Source: Stutzerimonas azotifigens DSM 17556 (lineage in GTDB: Bacteria; Pseudomonadota; Gammaproteobacteria; Pseudomonadales; Pseudomonadaceae). Taken from it: DNA of 64,000 nucleotides. The notes under the pieces are model-generated. The model worked only from the letters and a program-made list of their open reading frames with translations. It made no database searches and was not told where the DNA came from. Numbering within the stretch: the first letter of the stretch is position 1; every line of letters starts with the position of its first letter. The position numbers and the translations under genes are program-made. Shown here in pieces: positions 39,401-51,400 of the stretch. The DNA lies in the NCBI RefSeq assembly GCF_000425625.1, contig NZ_AUDU01000040.1, positions 32,928-96,927 of the forward strand, in the 5' to 3' direction.

Positions 39401-42400
39401 GCCGAAGGCAACAGCGACACTCCGCGCCAGCTCAACTTCACCGTGCAGCGCCAGGGCGACCTGACTCAGAGCGCCAGCGTCGACTGGCGCGTGGTGTTCG
39501 GCAGCGACGCCGACTCCGCCAGCATCGCCGATTTCCTCTCCGGCACCGCCTTCAGCGGCACCCTGGAGTTCGGCCGCGGCGTGCAGAGCCTGGTGGTGAC
39601 CCTGCCGCTGTCCCCGGACAGCGTGCTGGAGGGCGACGAGACCTTCCAGGTGGTGCTGAGCAACCCCAGCGCCGGCGCGGAAATCGCCGTCGGCCAGGCC
39701 AACGGCCTGATCCGCAACGATGACGTGGTATTCGACCTGCTGCCCCAGGCGGACAGCTTCGAAGGCAGCGGCGGCGCACGCGAGATTCGTTATGTGGTCG
39801 AGCGCAGCGGCGATCTCGCCGGCACCGACAGCATTACCTGGAGCCTGACCCCCGGCGCCGTGAATGGCGTGGACGGCAGCGACTTCGTCGGCGGTGTGCT
39901 GCCCGGCGGCACCCTGACCTTCGCACCCGGCGTCGACCGCCTGGAAATCGTCCTGCAGATCGCCGCCGACTCTCAGCTGGAAGGCGACGAGAGCTTCGTG
40001 CTCAGCCTCGGCACCCCGAACCCGGGCGCCACTGTCGGCAACGGCAGCCTCAGTGGCCTGCTGCTCAATGACGACCAGCAGTTCTCCATCCAGGCCCAGG
40101 CCTCCAGCGTCGCCGAGGGCGGCGACGGCCAGGTGGCGCAGCTGAGCTTCGTCGTCGGTCGCACCGGTTACCTCGGCGGCAGCGGCAGCGTCGCCTGGCG
40201 TGTGGTGGGCGAGGGCGGTGCGGCGGTGGACGGCAGCGACTTCGTCGGCGGCGTGCTGCCCAGCGGCGTCCTCGACTTCGCCAGCGGCGACACCAGCCAG
40301 ACCATTACCCTGCAGGTAGCCGGCGACTACCGCCTGGAAGCCAGCGAAGGCCTGCGGGTGGAGCTCTACGACCCCTCCACCGGTTCCAGCCTGGGCACCG
40401 CCTCGGCTGCCGCCACCATTACCAACGACGATACCGGCCTGGCCATCACCACTACCCGCAGCGGCCTGGTGGAAGGCGACGGCGGCAGCGTCATTCATGA
40501 ATTCACCGTGACCCGCTCCGGCGTCACCAATGGCACCACCACCGTGGAATGGAGCCTCTCCGGTCAGGTGGACGCGGGCGACTTCGCCGATGGCGTGTTG
40601 CCGACCGGCATTCTGACCTTCGGCCCCGGCGAGACCAGCAAGGTGATCCAGGTCGCCGTGCGTGGCGACCGGGATGTCGAGGGCGACGAGTCGTTCACCG
40701 TCACCCTGGGCAACGCCAGCGGCCACGCCGATATCCTGGTCGGCCAGGCCCAGGGCAGCATCATCTCCGACGACGTGGGGATCAGCATCCAGGCCCAACA
40801 GCCGGAGGTGGCCGAAGGCGCTGCCGGCCAGACCCAGGTCCTGCGCTTCACCGTCACCCGCAGCGGCGACCTGTCCGCCCCGGTCAGCGTGAGCTGGGTC
40901 GCCAGCGGCCTGCAGGCGGACGACTTCGCCGCCGGCACCGCGCTCAACGGCCTGGTGCAATTCGCCCCTGGCGAAACCTCCAGGGTCATCGAGCTGACCC
41001 TGGCCGGCGACGCCGTGCTGGAGAACGACGAGACCCTCACCCTGACCCTGGGCAACCCGGCGGAGAACCCCGCCCACGGCCAGACCCAGCTGCTCACCGG
41101 CAGCGCCAGCACCCTGGTGCGCAACGACGACGTCGGCCTGTCCATCGTCGCCGACCAGGCCAGCGCCAGCGAAAGCGATGCCGGCCAGGAGCGCAGCTTC
41201 ACTTTCACCGTCACCCGCAGCGGCGACCTGCGTGCCACCAGCGTCGACTGGAAGGTCGCGGTCGAGCAGGGCATCGACGCCGCCAGCCTCGCCGACTTCA
41301 TGGCCGGCCAGGACGCTCTTGGTGGCAATGCCGGCCTGCCGTCTGGCACCGTGGCCTTCGCCGAGGGCCAGACCAGCGCGCAGATCACCGTGCGCGTGGC
41401 CGGTGACGGCCATATCGAGCTGGACGAAACCTTCAGCGTCGAGCTGCAGGCCCGCGACGGCAACACCGAGTTGACGGTGGCCAGTGCCGAGACCCGCATC
41501 GGCAACGATGACATGGGCTTCTCGATCACTCCGCTGGCCGCCGACAAGGCCGAAGGCCACGGCGGCACCACCGCTTTCACCTTCACCGTGACCCGCGCCG
41601 GCGACCTCGGCTCGGCCGCGCTGGTGGACTGGTCACTGGCCGGCATCGCCGATGCCGCCGATTTCGACGCCAGCAGCGGCACCCTGAGCTTCGCCGCCGG
41701 CGAAGCGAGCAAGACCCTGACCATCCTGGTCAAGGGCGACCTGCAGGTGGAGGCCAACGAGACCTTCCGCGTCGAGCTGGACAACGCCCGCCTGGACGAC
41801 GGCGCGCCGCAGAACGTGGTGGACGGCAGCGCCGAAGGCGTGATCCGCAACGACGACCAGGGTTTCGTCGTGTTCGCCGAGCGCGCCAGCGTCACCGAAG
41901 GCAGCAGCGGCAGCCAGACCGTGATCTACCGCATCGTGCGCAGCGGCGAGCTGTCCGGCAGCGCCACGGTCGACTACCTCGTCACCGGCAGCAACGGCGG
42001 CGATGCCAGCGACACCCTGGGTGGCCTGCCCAGCGGCACCCTGAGCTTCGCCCCGGGCCAGTCCGAACTGACCGTCAGCTTCGAGCTGGTCGGCGATACC
42101 CGCGTGGAGGGCGACGAATCCTTCACCCTGACCCTGAGCAACCCCAGCGCCGGCCTGGTGACCGGCACCACGGCCACCACCACGGTGCAGGACGATGACA
42201 CCAACTTCAGCATCAGCGCCCCGGCGGACCAGGCGGAGGGCCCCCAGGGCGTCTTCACCGACATCACCTTCACCGTCACCCGCAGCGGCCTGAGCGACGC
42301 CGCCGGCTCGGTGCAGTGGCGTCTGAAGAGCGCCAACGGTCTCGACGCCGCCGACTTCGCCAGCGGCCAGGACCTCAACGGCAACAACGGCGGCCTGCCC

Positions 42401-45400
42401 AGCGGCACGGTGGCCTTCGACGCCAACGGCAGCGACACCCGGACCATCACCATCCGCGTGCGTGGCGACAACCTGGTGGAAGCCGATGAACTGCTCCAGG
42501 TGGAACTGTTCAATCCCCAGGGGGGCACCGTCGAGGCGGGGCAGGGCAGCGCCACCACGAGCATCCTCAACGACGATGCCAGCTTCAGCATCGCTGCCAG
42601 TGCTGTTACCCAGGCCGAAGGCAACACCGGCGAGCGCGACGTCGTCTTCACCGTGACCCGCAGCGGCTCCCTGTCCGGTGCCCGCGACCTGGCCTGGACC
42701 CTCGGCGGCGGCCTCGACGCCAACGACCTGGGCGACGGCCAGGGCACCACCGGCACTGTCAGCTTCGCCGATGGCCAGGCCACCGCCAGCGTGGTCATCC
42801 GCGTCAAGGGCGACTCGCAATACGAGAACGACGAAGCGCTCACCGTCACCCTGTCCAACCCGCCGGCCAACAGCAGCATCGGCACCGCCAGCGCCACCAC
42901 CACGCTTGCCAACGATGACGCCACCCTGAGCATCGCCGCGCTCTCGGCGGACAAGGGCGAGGGCAACAGCGGCTACGTCGATTACACCTTCAGCGTCAGC
43001 CGTGGCGGCTACCTGAGTCAGGCCAGTACCGTGCAGTGGCGCGTCGACACGAGCGTCGCCAATGCCGTGGACAGTGCCGACTTCTACGGCAGCCAGCCTG
43101 GCGGCGTATCCCTGGACGGCGACGGCATCCCCTACGGCAGCCTGAGCTTCGCCGCCGGCGAAACCAGCAAGACCATTACCGTGCGCATCGCCGCCGACAG
43201 CAAGCTGGAGGCCGACGAGGTGCTCAAGCTGGTGCTGGAGAACGCCTCCGCCGGCACCGAGATCACCACCGGCAGCGCCACCGGCACCGTGCGCAACGAC
43301 GATGCCGAGCTGAACATCACCGCCGGCACCACAAGCCGCAGCGAGGGCGACGGCGCCCACGGCACCGGTGCCCCCTTCACCTACACCGTGACCCGCACCG
43401 GCAACCTGGACCAGGCCAGCACGGTGAACTGGAGCGTCCAGCACCTGGACACCAACGCCGCCGACTTCACCAACGGCTCGGCCTACCTGACGCCCTCCGG
43501 CACCCTGAGCTTCGCCGCCGGCGAGAGCAGCAAGACCATCACCGTCTACGCCTACGGCGATACCGGCGTGGGCAGCATCGAGGGCAACGCGCGCTTCAAC
43601 CTGGTGCTCAGCGGCGCCAGCAGCGGCACCTCCATCGGCGCCAACGGCAGCTACCAGAGCACCATCGCCAACGACGACACCCGCGTCACCATCGAATGGG
43701 CCCAGGCCAGCCAGGCCGAGAAGGTGGCCGGCGAGAACACCACCTACACCATCACCCTGACCCGCAGCGGCGACCTGGCCAAGACCTCCACCGTCAACTG
43801 GAGCACCACCGGCCAGGACGTCTGGTCCTACAGCAACGGCCGCTGGGAGTACGCGGCCGACGGGGCCGACTTCAATGGCGGCACCCTGCCTTCGGGCAGC
43901 GTGACCTTCGCCAGTGGCGAAAGCAGCAAAACCATCACCATCACCGTCCGGGGCGACGACGCCATCGAGAACGACGAATGGTTCAAGGTGCTGTTCAGCA
44001 ACGGCGGCGGCATCGACGAACTGGTGGCGCCGCAGACCGGCAACCAGAACATCTATACCGACACCTCGCTGCAGACCGGCACCAGCGCCAGCGGCGTCTA
44101 CCTGTTCGGCGAGATCCAACGCGACGAGGCGGAGTTCTACATCCAGGACACCCCCACCACGGGGCGTACCCGCGCCGAAGGCGATACCGAGAACGACGGC
44201 GGCACTGCCGCGGATGGCTACATCGAACATACCTTCGCCGTGTACCGCACCGTCTCCACGGCCGGCACCGCCTGGGTCGACTGGGCGGTGCAGACCAGCG
44301 TCAGTGGCTACACCGCGGTCAGCGCCGACGATTTCTGGAACGACACCATTCCGTCTGGGCGCCTGGAGTTCGCTGATGGCGAATCGGTGAAGTACGTCAC
44401 CATTCGCACCAAGGTCGACGATCTGGGCGAGTTCGACGAAGCCTTCCGCCTCTACCTGACCCAGGCCAGCCCGGGCAGCAGCATCCAGGCCCCTTCCAGC
44501 TCTGCGGGTTACACCAACAACTACGCCGTGCTGCAGAACGACGACACCCGCTTCGACGTCAGCAGCGAGCATGTCGCCGAAGGCGCGGATCTGGTCTTCA
44601 CCATCACCCGTGCCGGCGACCAGCGTGGCCAGGATTCGGTGGACTGGGAGATTGTGTTGGGCGGCTCGGAGACGGCCAACGAATCCAGCAGTGTCCGCAA
44701 CGACTGGTACAAGATCGACCCGGCCGACCTGGACATGGACTGGATCCTGGCCAACAACCCTGGCCTGTCCTGGGATGCCGCCACGCGCACCCTGAGTGGC
44801 AGCTTCACCTTCCTCGATGGTGAGCTGACCCATACCGTCACGCTGCGCACCATCGACGACGCCCTGACCGAGACCTGGCGTGAAGAAGTGGAGATGGTGC
44901 TGAGCAACCCGCAGAACCTCGGTGGCGACATCGAGACTCCATCGGTCGGCCACAACCAGGATGGCTGGGTGCTCAACGACGAACCGGCCGCGTTGCTCGC
45001 CGTCGCCGCCAATGCCACCCAGGTGTTCGAAGGCAGTTCCGGCAGCACCACCATCACCTTCACCGTTACCCGTACCGCGCAGCCGGGCGGCAGCGTGGAC
45101 TACGCCAGCAGCGTGGCCTGGAAGGTGGTGGGCGACAACATCAACTGGGGCGGCACCGGGGGGGCTCAGGTCAGCGGCTATGGTGGCAGTGCGGTCGGCG
45201 TGACTTCGCCGTACAGCAACACCACCTATGGCGTGGTGAGCTTCGCCGCCGGCGAGACCAGCAAACAGGTCACCCTCACCATCCCGGGCGATACCGTGGT
45301 CGAACCGGATGCCGGTCTGACCCTGACCCTGCTCACGCCGAACGACGCCTACAACGATGGTTTCGTCTCCGGCAGCTACCGCGACGAATACGGCCCCACG

Positions 45401-48400
45401 GGCATCGACCCGGCACAGGGAACCGCCAGCACCACGCTGAAGAACGACGACATCCGCCTCTGGGTGGGTTATTTCGGCAACGACACCCCGAGCGTCAGCG
45501 GCTACGAAGGGCAGCCGCTGAACTTCACCCTCGTCCGCAACGGTCGTCTGGATAGCGACGTGACGCTGAACTACACCCTGGACAGCGGCACCGCCGGCAG
45601 CGCCGACTTCGTCAGCACCAGCGGCACCATCACCCTGGCCGGCGGGCAGAGCAGCTACGCCATCTCCCTGGCCGACCTGCTCAAGCTCGACGGCGCCATC
45701 GAGAGCACCGAGGGCTTCACCCTGCGCCTCAGCGCGCCGGCCGACACCACCGGCTCCACCGTACGCTTCGGCAGCGACGCCTGGACGGCCAGCTCAAGCA
45801 CCAGCATGACCATCGGCGGCACGCTCTACGACAGCGACACCGCCTACAGCATCACACCGAGCGCCAGCAGCCTGGCCGAGAGCGGTAGCGGCCAGTCCAG
45901 CACCTTCTCGCTGAACGTGGTGCGCAGTGGCTACAGCGGTTCGGGCTCGGTGAAATGGCGCGTTGAAGGCGTCGACGGCAACCCGGCGGACGCCTCGGAC
46001 TTCGTCGGTGGCGTGCTGCCCAGCGGCACCCTGGGCTTTGCCGACGGCGTCACCAGCGGCACCATCACCTTCAGCGTACGCGGCGATGGCAGCGTGGAGG
46101 CCAACGAGGCCTTCCGCGTCGTGTTCTACGAGGAGACCCTCAACGGCCCTGGCATTACCCGCCCGGTCGACCAGGGCAGCGCCACCCTGACCATCGTCAA
46201 CGACGACACCGGCATCAGCATCGCCGACGCCTCGATCACCGAGAGCGACGCCAACCAGACGCTGACCTTCACCGTCACCCGTTCCGGTGTGACCACCGGC
46301 AGTTCGTCAATGACCTGGTCGTTGCTCCATGACACCACCAGCGCCGCCGACTTCAGCGGCGCCACCAGCGGCAACCTGACCTTCGCTGCAGGCGAGACCA
46401 GCAAGACCATCAGCGTCACCGTGGTCGGCGACCTCACCCCGGAGCAGGTGGAACAGTTCCGCATCGTCCTCGGCAGCTTCAGCAGCGACATCAGCGATCA
46501 GATCCGCACCACCGCCACCGGCACCATCCGCAACGACGATGCGAGCTTCTCCATCGCGCCGCTGCAGGGCGCCAGCAGCGAAGGACAGGCGCAGACGTTC
46601 GTCATCACCCGCAGCCACAGCACCGAGCAGAGCCAGACCATCAACTGGCAGATCCTGCTCAACGGCAGCGCCGACGCGGCGGACCTGGCCGGCCAGGCGA
46701 TGTCCGGCTCGGTGATCTTCGCCCCGGGCGAGCTGACCAAGACCATCAGCATCCAGTCCAGCCAGGACGTCCAGGCGGAGGTCGACGAGACCTACGGCGT
46801 GCAGATCAGCCTGGGCGCGGGCACTGCCGGTGACACCATTGGCCAGGCCACGGCCGAAGGCACCATCCTCAACGACGACGCGGCCTTCAACATCGCCGCC
46901 GAGCAGGTCAGCCGCGCCGAAGGGCAGGGCGGCAGCACCGCCTTCACCTTCACCGTGTCCCGTACCGGCGACACCAGCGGCAGTGCCTCGGTGGCGTGGC
47001 GCCTGGGCGCCGGCGCGGCCAGCACGGCCGACTTCGCCAGCGCCGATGAGCTCGGCGACAACAATGGCCTGCCCAGCGGCAGCCTGGTGTTCGCCGACGG
47101 CGAATCGAGCAAGACCATCACCGTGCTGGTGAGCGGCGACACCCTGGTCGAAGGCGACGAGTCCTTCGACATCGTCCTGGGCAACGCCAGCGGCGCGCAG
47201 ATCCAGACCGGCAGCGCCAGCAGCACCATCCTCAACGACGACGCCAGCATCAGCATCGCCGCCACCGACGCCAGCAAGGCCGAAGGCGACAGCGGCACCA
47301 CCGCTTTCACCTTCACCATCACCCGCACCGGCGCTCTGGAGCAGGCCAAGACCGTCGACTGGGCGGTGGTGGGCAAAGGGCTCAGCCCGGCCGATGGCGG
47401 CGACTTCCCGTTCGGCGTTCTGCCTTCCGGTTCCCTGGTGCTGCCGGCGGGGCAGGCCAGCGTCACCCTTACCGTCAACGTGCGCGGCGATCTGCTGGCC
47501 GAGAGCGACGAGAGCTTCAGCGTGGTGCTGAGCAACCCGTCCAGTGGGCTGGTGATCGACCAGGCCAGCGCCGACGGGCTGATCGTCGCCGATGATGTGG
47601 TGATCGACGTCGCCGCCCCCGCCGCTCAGGCGGAAGGCGACGACGGCCAGACCACCTGGTTCGATTTCGTGGTCACCCGCAGCGGCAAGCTCTCCGGCAC
47701 CGAAACCATCAACTGGGGCGTCGCCGGCATCGGCGCCAATCCAGCCTCGCCGGACGACTTCGTAGCCACCAGCGGCAGCGTCAGCTTCGCCGCCGGCCAG
47801 GAGCAACTGACCATCCGCGTACAGGTACGCGGCGACTACAGCGGTGAGGCCGACGAGGACTTCCGTCTCAGTTTGAGCAGCCCCGACGACTTGGTCTTCA
47901 CCCACGCCACGACGGATACCACCATCATCAACGATGACGTCTCGCTGAACATCGTCGCCACCGATGCCCATCACATCGAAGGCCACGACGGCGTGCAGAC
48001 CGTCTACACCTTCACCGTCAGCCGCAGCGGCAACCTGGACCGCGCCACCAGCGTGGACTGGCAGCTGCAGGGCGCAGCGGACGCGGCCGACTTCCTGGGC
48101 GGCGTACTGCCCAGCGGCAGCCTCGCCTTCGCCGCCGGCGAAGCCAGCCAGACCATCAGCGTCGTGGTGCTGGGCGACCGCACCCTGGAGACGGACGAAG
48201 TCTTCCAGGTGGTGCTGGGCAATGCCTCCGCCGGTTCGGACATCAAGGTGGACAGCGCAACCGGCACCATCGTCAGCGATGACGTGCAGTGGAACCTCAG
48301 TGCCGTTGCGACGCCGGTAGAAGGCGACAACGGCGCCACCGGCTACAGCTTCCTGGTCACCCGCAGCGGCAGCGGCCTGGCGACCACCCTGGCCTGGAGT

Positions 48401-51400
48401 GTCGTCGGCAGCGGTGCCAATCCGGCCTCGGCAGACGACTTCGTCGGCGGCCAGCTGCCGTTCGGCGAGCTGACCTTCGCCGAGGGCCAGATGAGCCAGA
48501 CCGTGGTCGTCTGGGTGGCCGGCGACAACGCCCTGGAGGCCGACGAGGGCTTTACCCTCGGCCTGCAGGCGCCCGGCGACAGCCTGAGTCACAGCTTCGC
48601 CACCCAGCAGGTGGATGTGCTGATCCGCAACGACGACGACGTGTTCGCGATCGCACGGAATGAGGCGGACGCCGCCGAAGGCACGGCCCTGACCTTCACC
48701 GTGACCCGCACCGGCAGCACCGAGGGTACCTCCACGGTCAGCTGGCGCATCAACCACGGTGACACCGACGCCAGCGACTTCCTGTCCACCGGCGGTACCC
48801 TGACCTTCGCCGACGGCCAGAGCGAGATGGTGCTGACCATCCCGGTGCGCAGCGACCGCGACGTGGAGCTGGACGAGCATTTCAGCGTCGGGCTCTACCA
48901 GCCGGGCGCCGGCAGTACCGTCGATCCGGCCGCCGGCAGTGCGGCCGGGGCGATCCGCAACGACGACATCGACCTGACCCTGGCCAGTGTCGTGGCAGCG
49001 GTCCATGAGGGTGACGACGGCACCCCGGGCCGCCTGCACTTCACAGTGACCCGCAGCGGCGACACCAGCGGCGAGACCCGCGTCGACTGGCAGGTCCAGG
49101 CCGGCAGCGCCACGGCCGCCGACTTCCCCGGCGGCGTGCTGCCTTCCGGTCAACTGGTCTTCGCCGCCGGCGAGACCCACAAGGACATCTACATCGACGT
49201 ACTGGGCGACGGCCTGGATGAGGGTGACGAGCAGTTCACCCTGCAACTGTCCAATCCGACCGGCAACACCGACATCGTCGGCAACGGCCAGACCGGCACC
49301 TTCCGCAACGACGACGACAGCCTCGCCCTGAGCGCGGTGACCCGTGAAGCGGTGGAGGGCGACGAGGGCCTGACGCTGTTCACTTTCCGCATCGACCGCA
49401 GCGGCAGCGCGGTCGGCACCGCCAGCGTCGACTGGCGCGCCGCCGGAATGGGCAGCCACGCTCTGAGCGACGCCGAGTTCGAGGCCCTGAGCGGCACCGT
49501 GCACTTCGCCGACGGCGAGACCAGCAAGACCTTCACCGTGGCCGTGCGCGGCGACGAGCTGGGCGAGGAGGACGAGGGCTTCCAGGTGTGGCTGGAGAAC
49601 TCCAGCTATGGCTCCACCATCACTACCGGTCCGGTGGACTCGATGGTGCTCAACGACGATCCGGTGCTGTGGATCGCCGCCGACGCCGCCCAGGTGCTGG
49701 AAGGCAGCGACGGCCTGCAGACCGCCGTGACCTTCACCGTGACCCGCGGCGGCGACCTCTCGGGCCCGGTCAGCGTGCTCTGGGACCTGGTGCCCAGCGG
49801 CGCCAACCCGGTCAACGCCGAGGACTTCGGCGGCATCTACCTGAGCGGCGTGGTGGCCTTCGGCACCGGCGAAACCAGCAAGACCATCACCGTCCATGTG
49901 GATTCGGACACGCTGGGCGAGCGCGACGAGACCTTCTCCGTGGTTCTCAGCGACCCGGAGGGAGCGACCATCCTCACCGGCGAGGCCAGCGTCACCATCC
50001 TCAACGACGACCGTGGCCTGAGCATCGCCGCCCTCGGCAGTGACCGCCTGGACGAAGGCAACCAGGGCCAGGTGACCGAGTTCGTCTACCGCGTCGAGCG
50101 GGTGGGCGACAGCGCCGGCAGCGTCAGCGTCGACTGGGCGCTGCAGGGCGCCGGCACCTACCCGGCGAACGCCGGCAGTTTCGTCGGCGGCGTGCTGCCC
50201 TCCGGCAGCCTGACCTTCGCCGACGGCGAGACCTACAAGGACATCGTCATCCGCGTGCAGGGCGACGACGTGCTCGGTCCGGACCAGAGCTTCGAGGTGG
50301 TGCTGAGCGATCCGCAAGGCGTCGACCTGATCAACGACCGCGCCAGCGGTACCATCGTCAACGACGACAACCAGTTCGCCATCCGCGTGGTGGACAGCGT
50401 ACTGGCCGAGGGCAACGGCGGGGCCACCACCGTCTTCCGCTTCACCGTCACCCGCAGCGGCGACACCAGCTCGGCCGCCAGTATCGACTGGTCGGTGGCG
50501 GGCAGCGGCTCGGCACCGGCGGATGGGGCCGACTTCGTCGGGGGCGTGCTGCCCGGCGGCGTGCTGCACTTCGCCGCCGGCGAGACCAGCAAGGTGCTGG
50601 AAGTGGCGGTGTACGGCGACGACCTGGGCGAGTCCGACGAGCAGTTCACCGTGCAACTCTCCAGCAGCGGCGGCGGCAGCAGCGTCAACCCGCTGCAGGG
50701 CAGCGCCCGCGCCACCATCCAGGGCGACGACGTGGCCCTGACCGTACTCGCGCTGGACAGCAGCCGCCTGGAAGGCGGCCCCGGCACCACCACGCCGCTG
50801 ACCTACCGGATCCTGCGCGCGGGCCCGGACAGCGCGGCGCTGACCATCAGCTACAGCATTGCCGGGGCGGTGGACGCCAACGACTTCAGCGTGCCCCTGA
50901 CCGGCACCATCACACTGGCCGCCGGCGTTTCGGAGATGGTGTTCAGCCTGCCGGTACGTGGCGATTCCCTGCGCGAGGGCGACGAGTCCTTCACCCTGAC
51001 GTTCAGCCACCCGGCCATCGCCGGCGGTTCCACCAGCCTCGGCGGGACCATCCGCGACGACGACCTGGGGCTTGGCATCAGCGGCCCGGACAGCGTGATG
51101 GAAGGCAACGCCGGCAGCACCCTGGTGACCTACCAGGTGACCCGCAACCCGTCCGCCAACGCCGAGACCTTCTACTGGAGCCTGCAGCCAGGCGCCGGCC
51201 AGGGCGTGGACGCCGACGACTTCGGCGGTGCGCTGCCCTCCGGCAGCGTCACCTTCGCTGCCGGCAGCACCACCGCGAGCTTCAGCTTCTCGGTCAGCGG
51301 CGACACGGTGGTGGAGGCCGATGAGCTGATGTCCATCGTCCTGCGCTCGGCCGCCGACAGCCCCTATGTGCTGATCAGCAAGGACGTGACTCTGCGCAAC

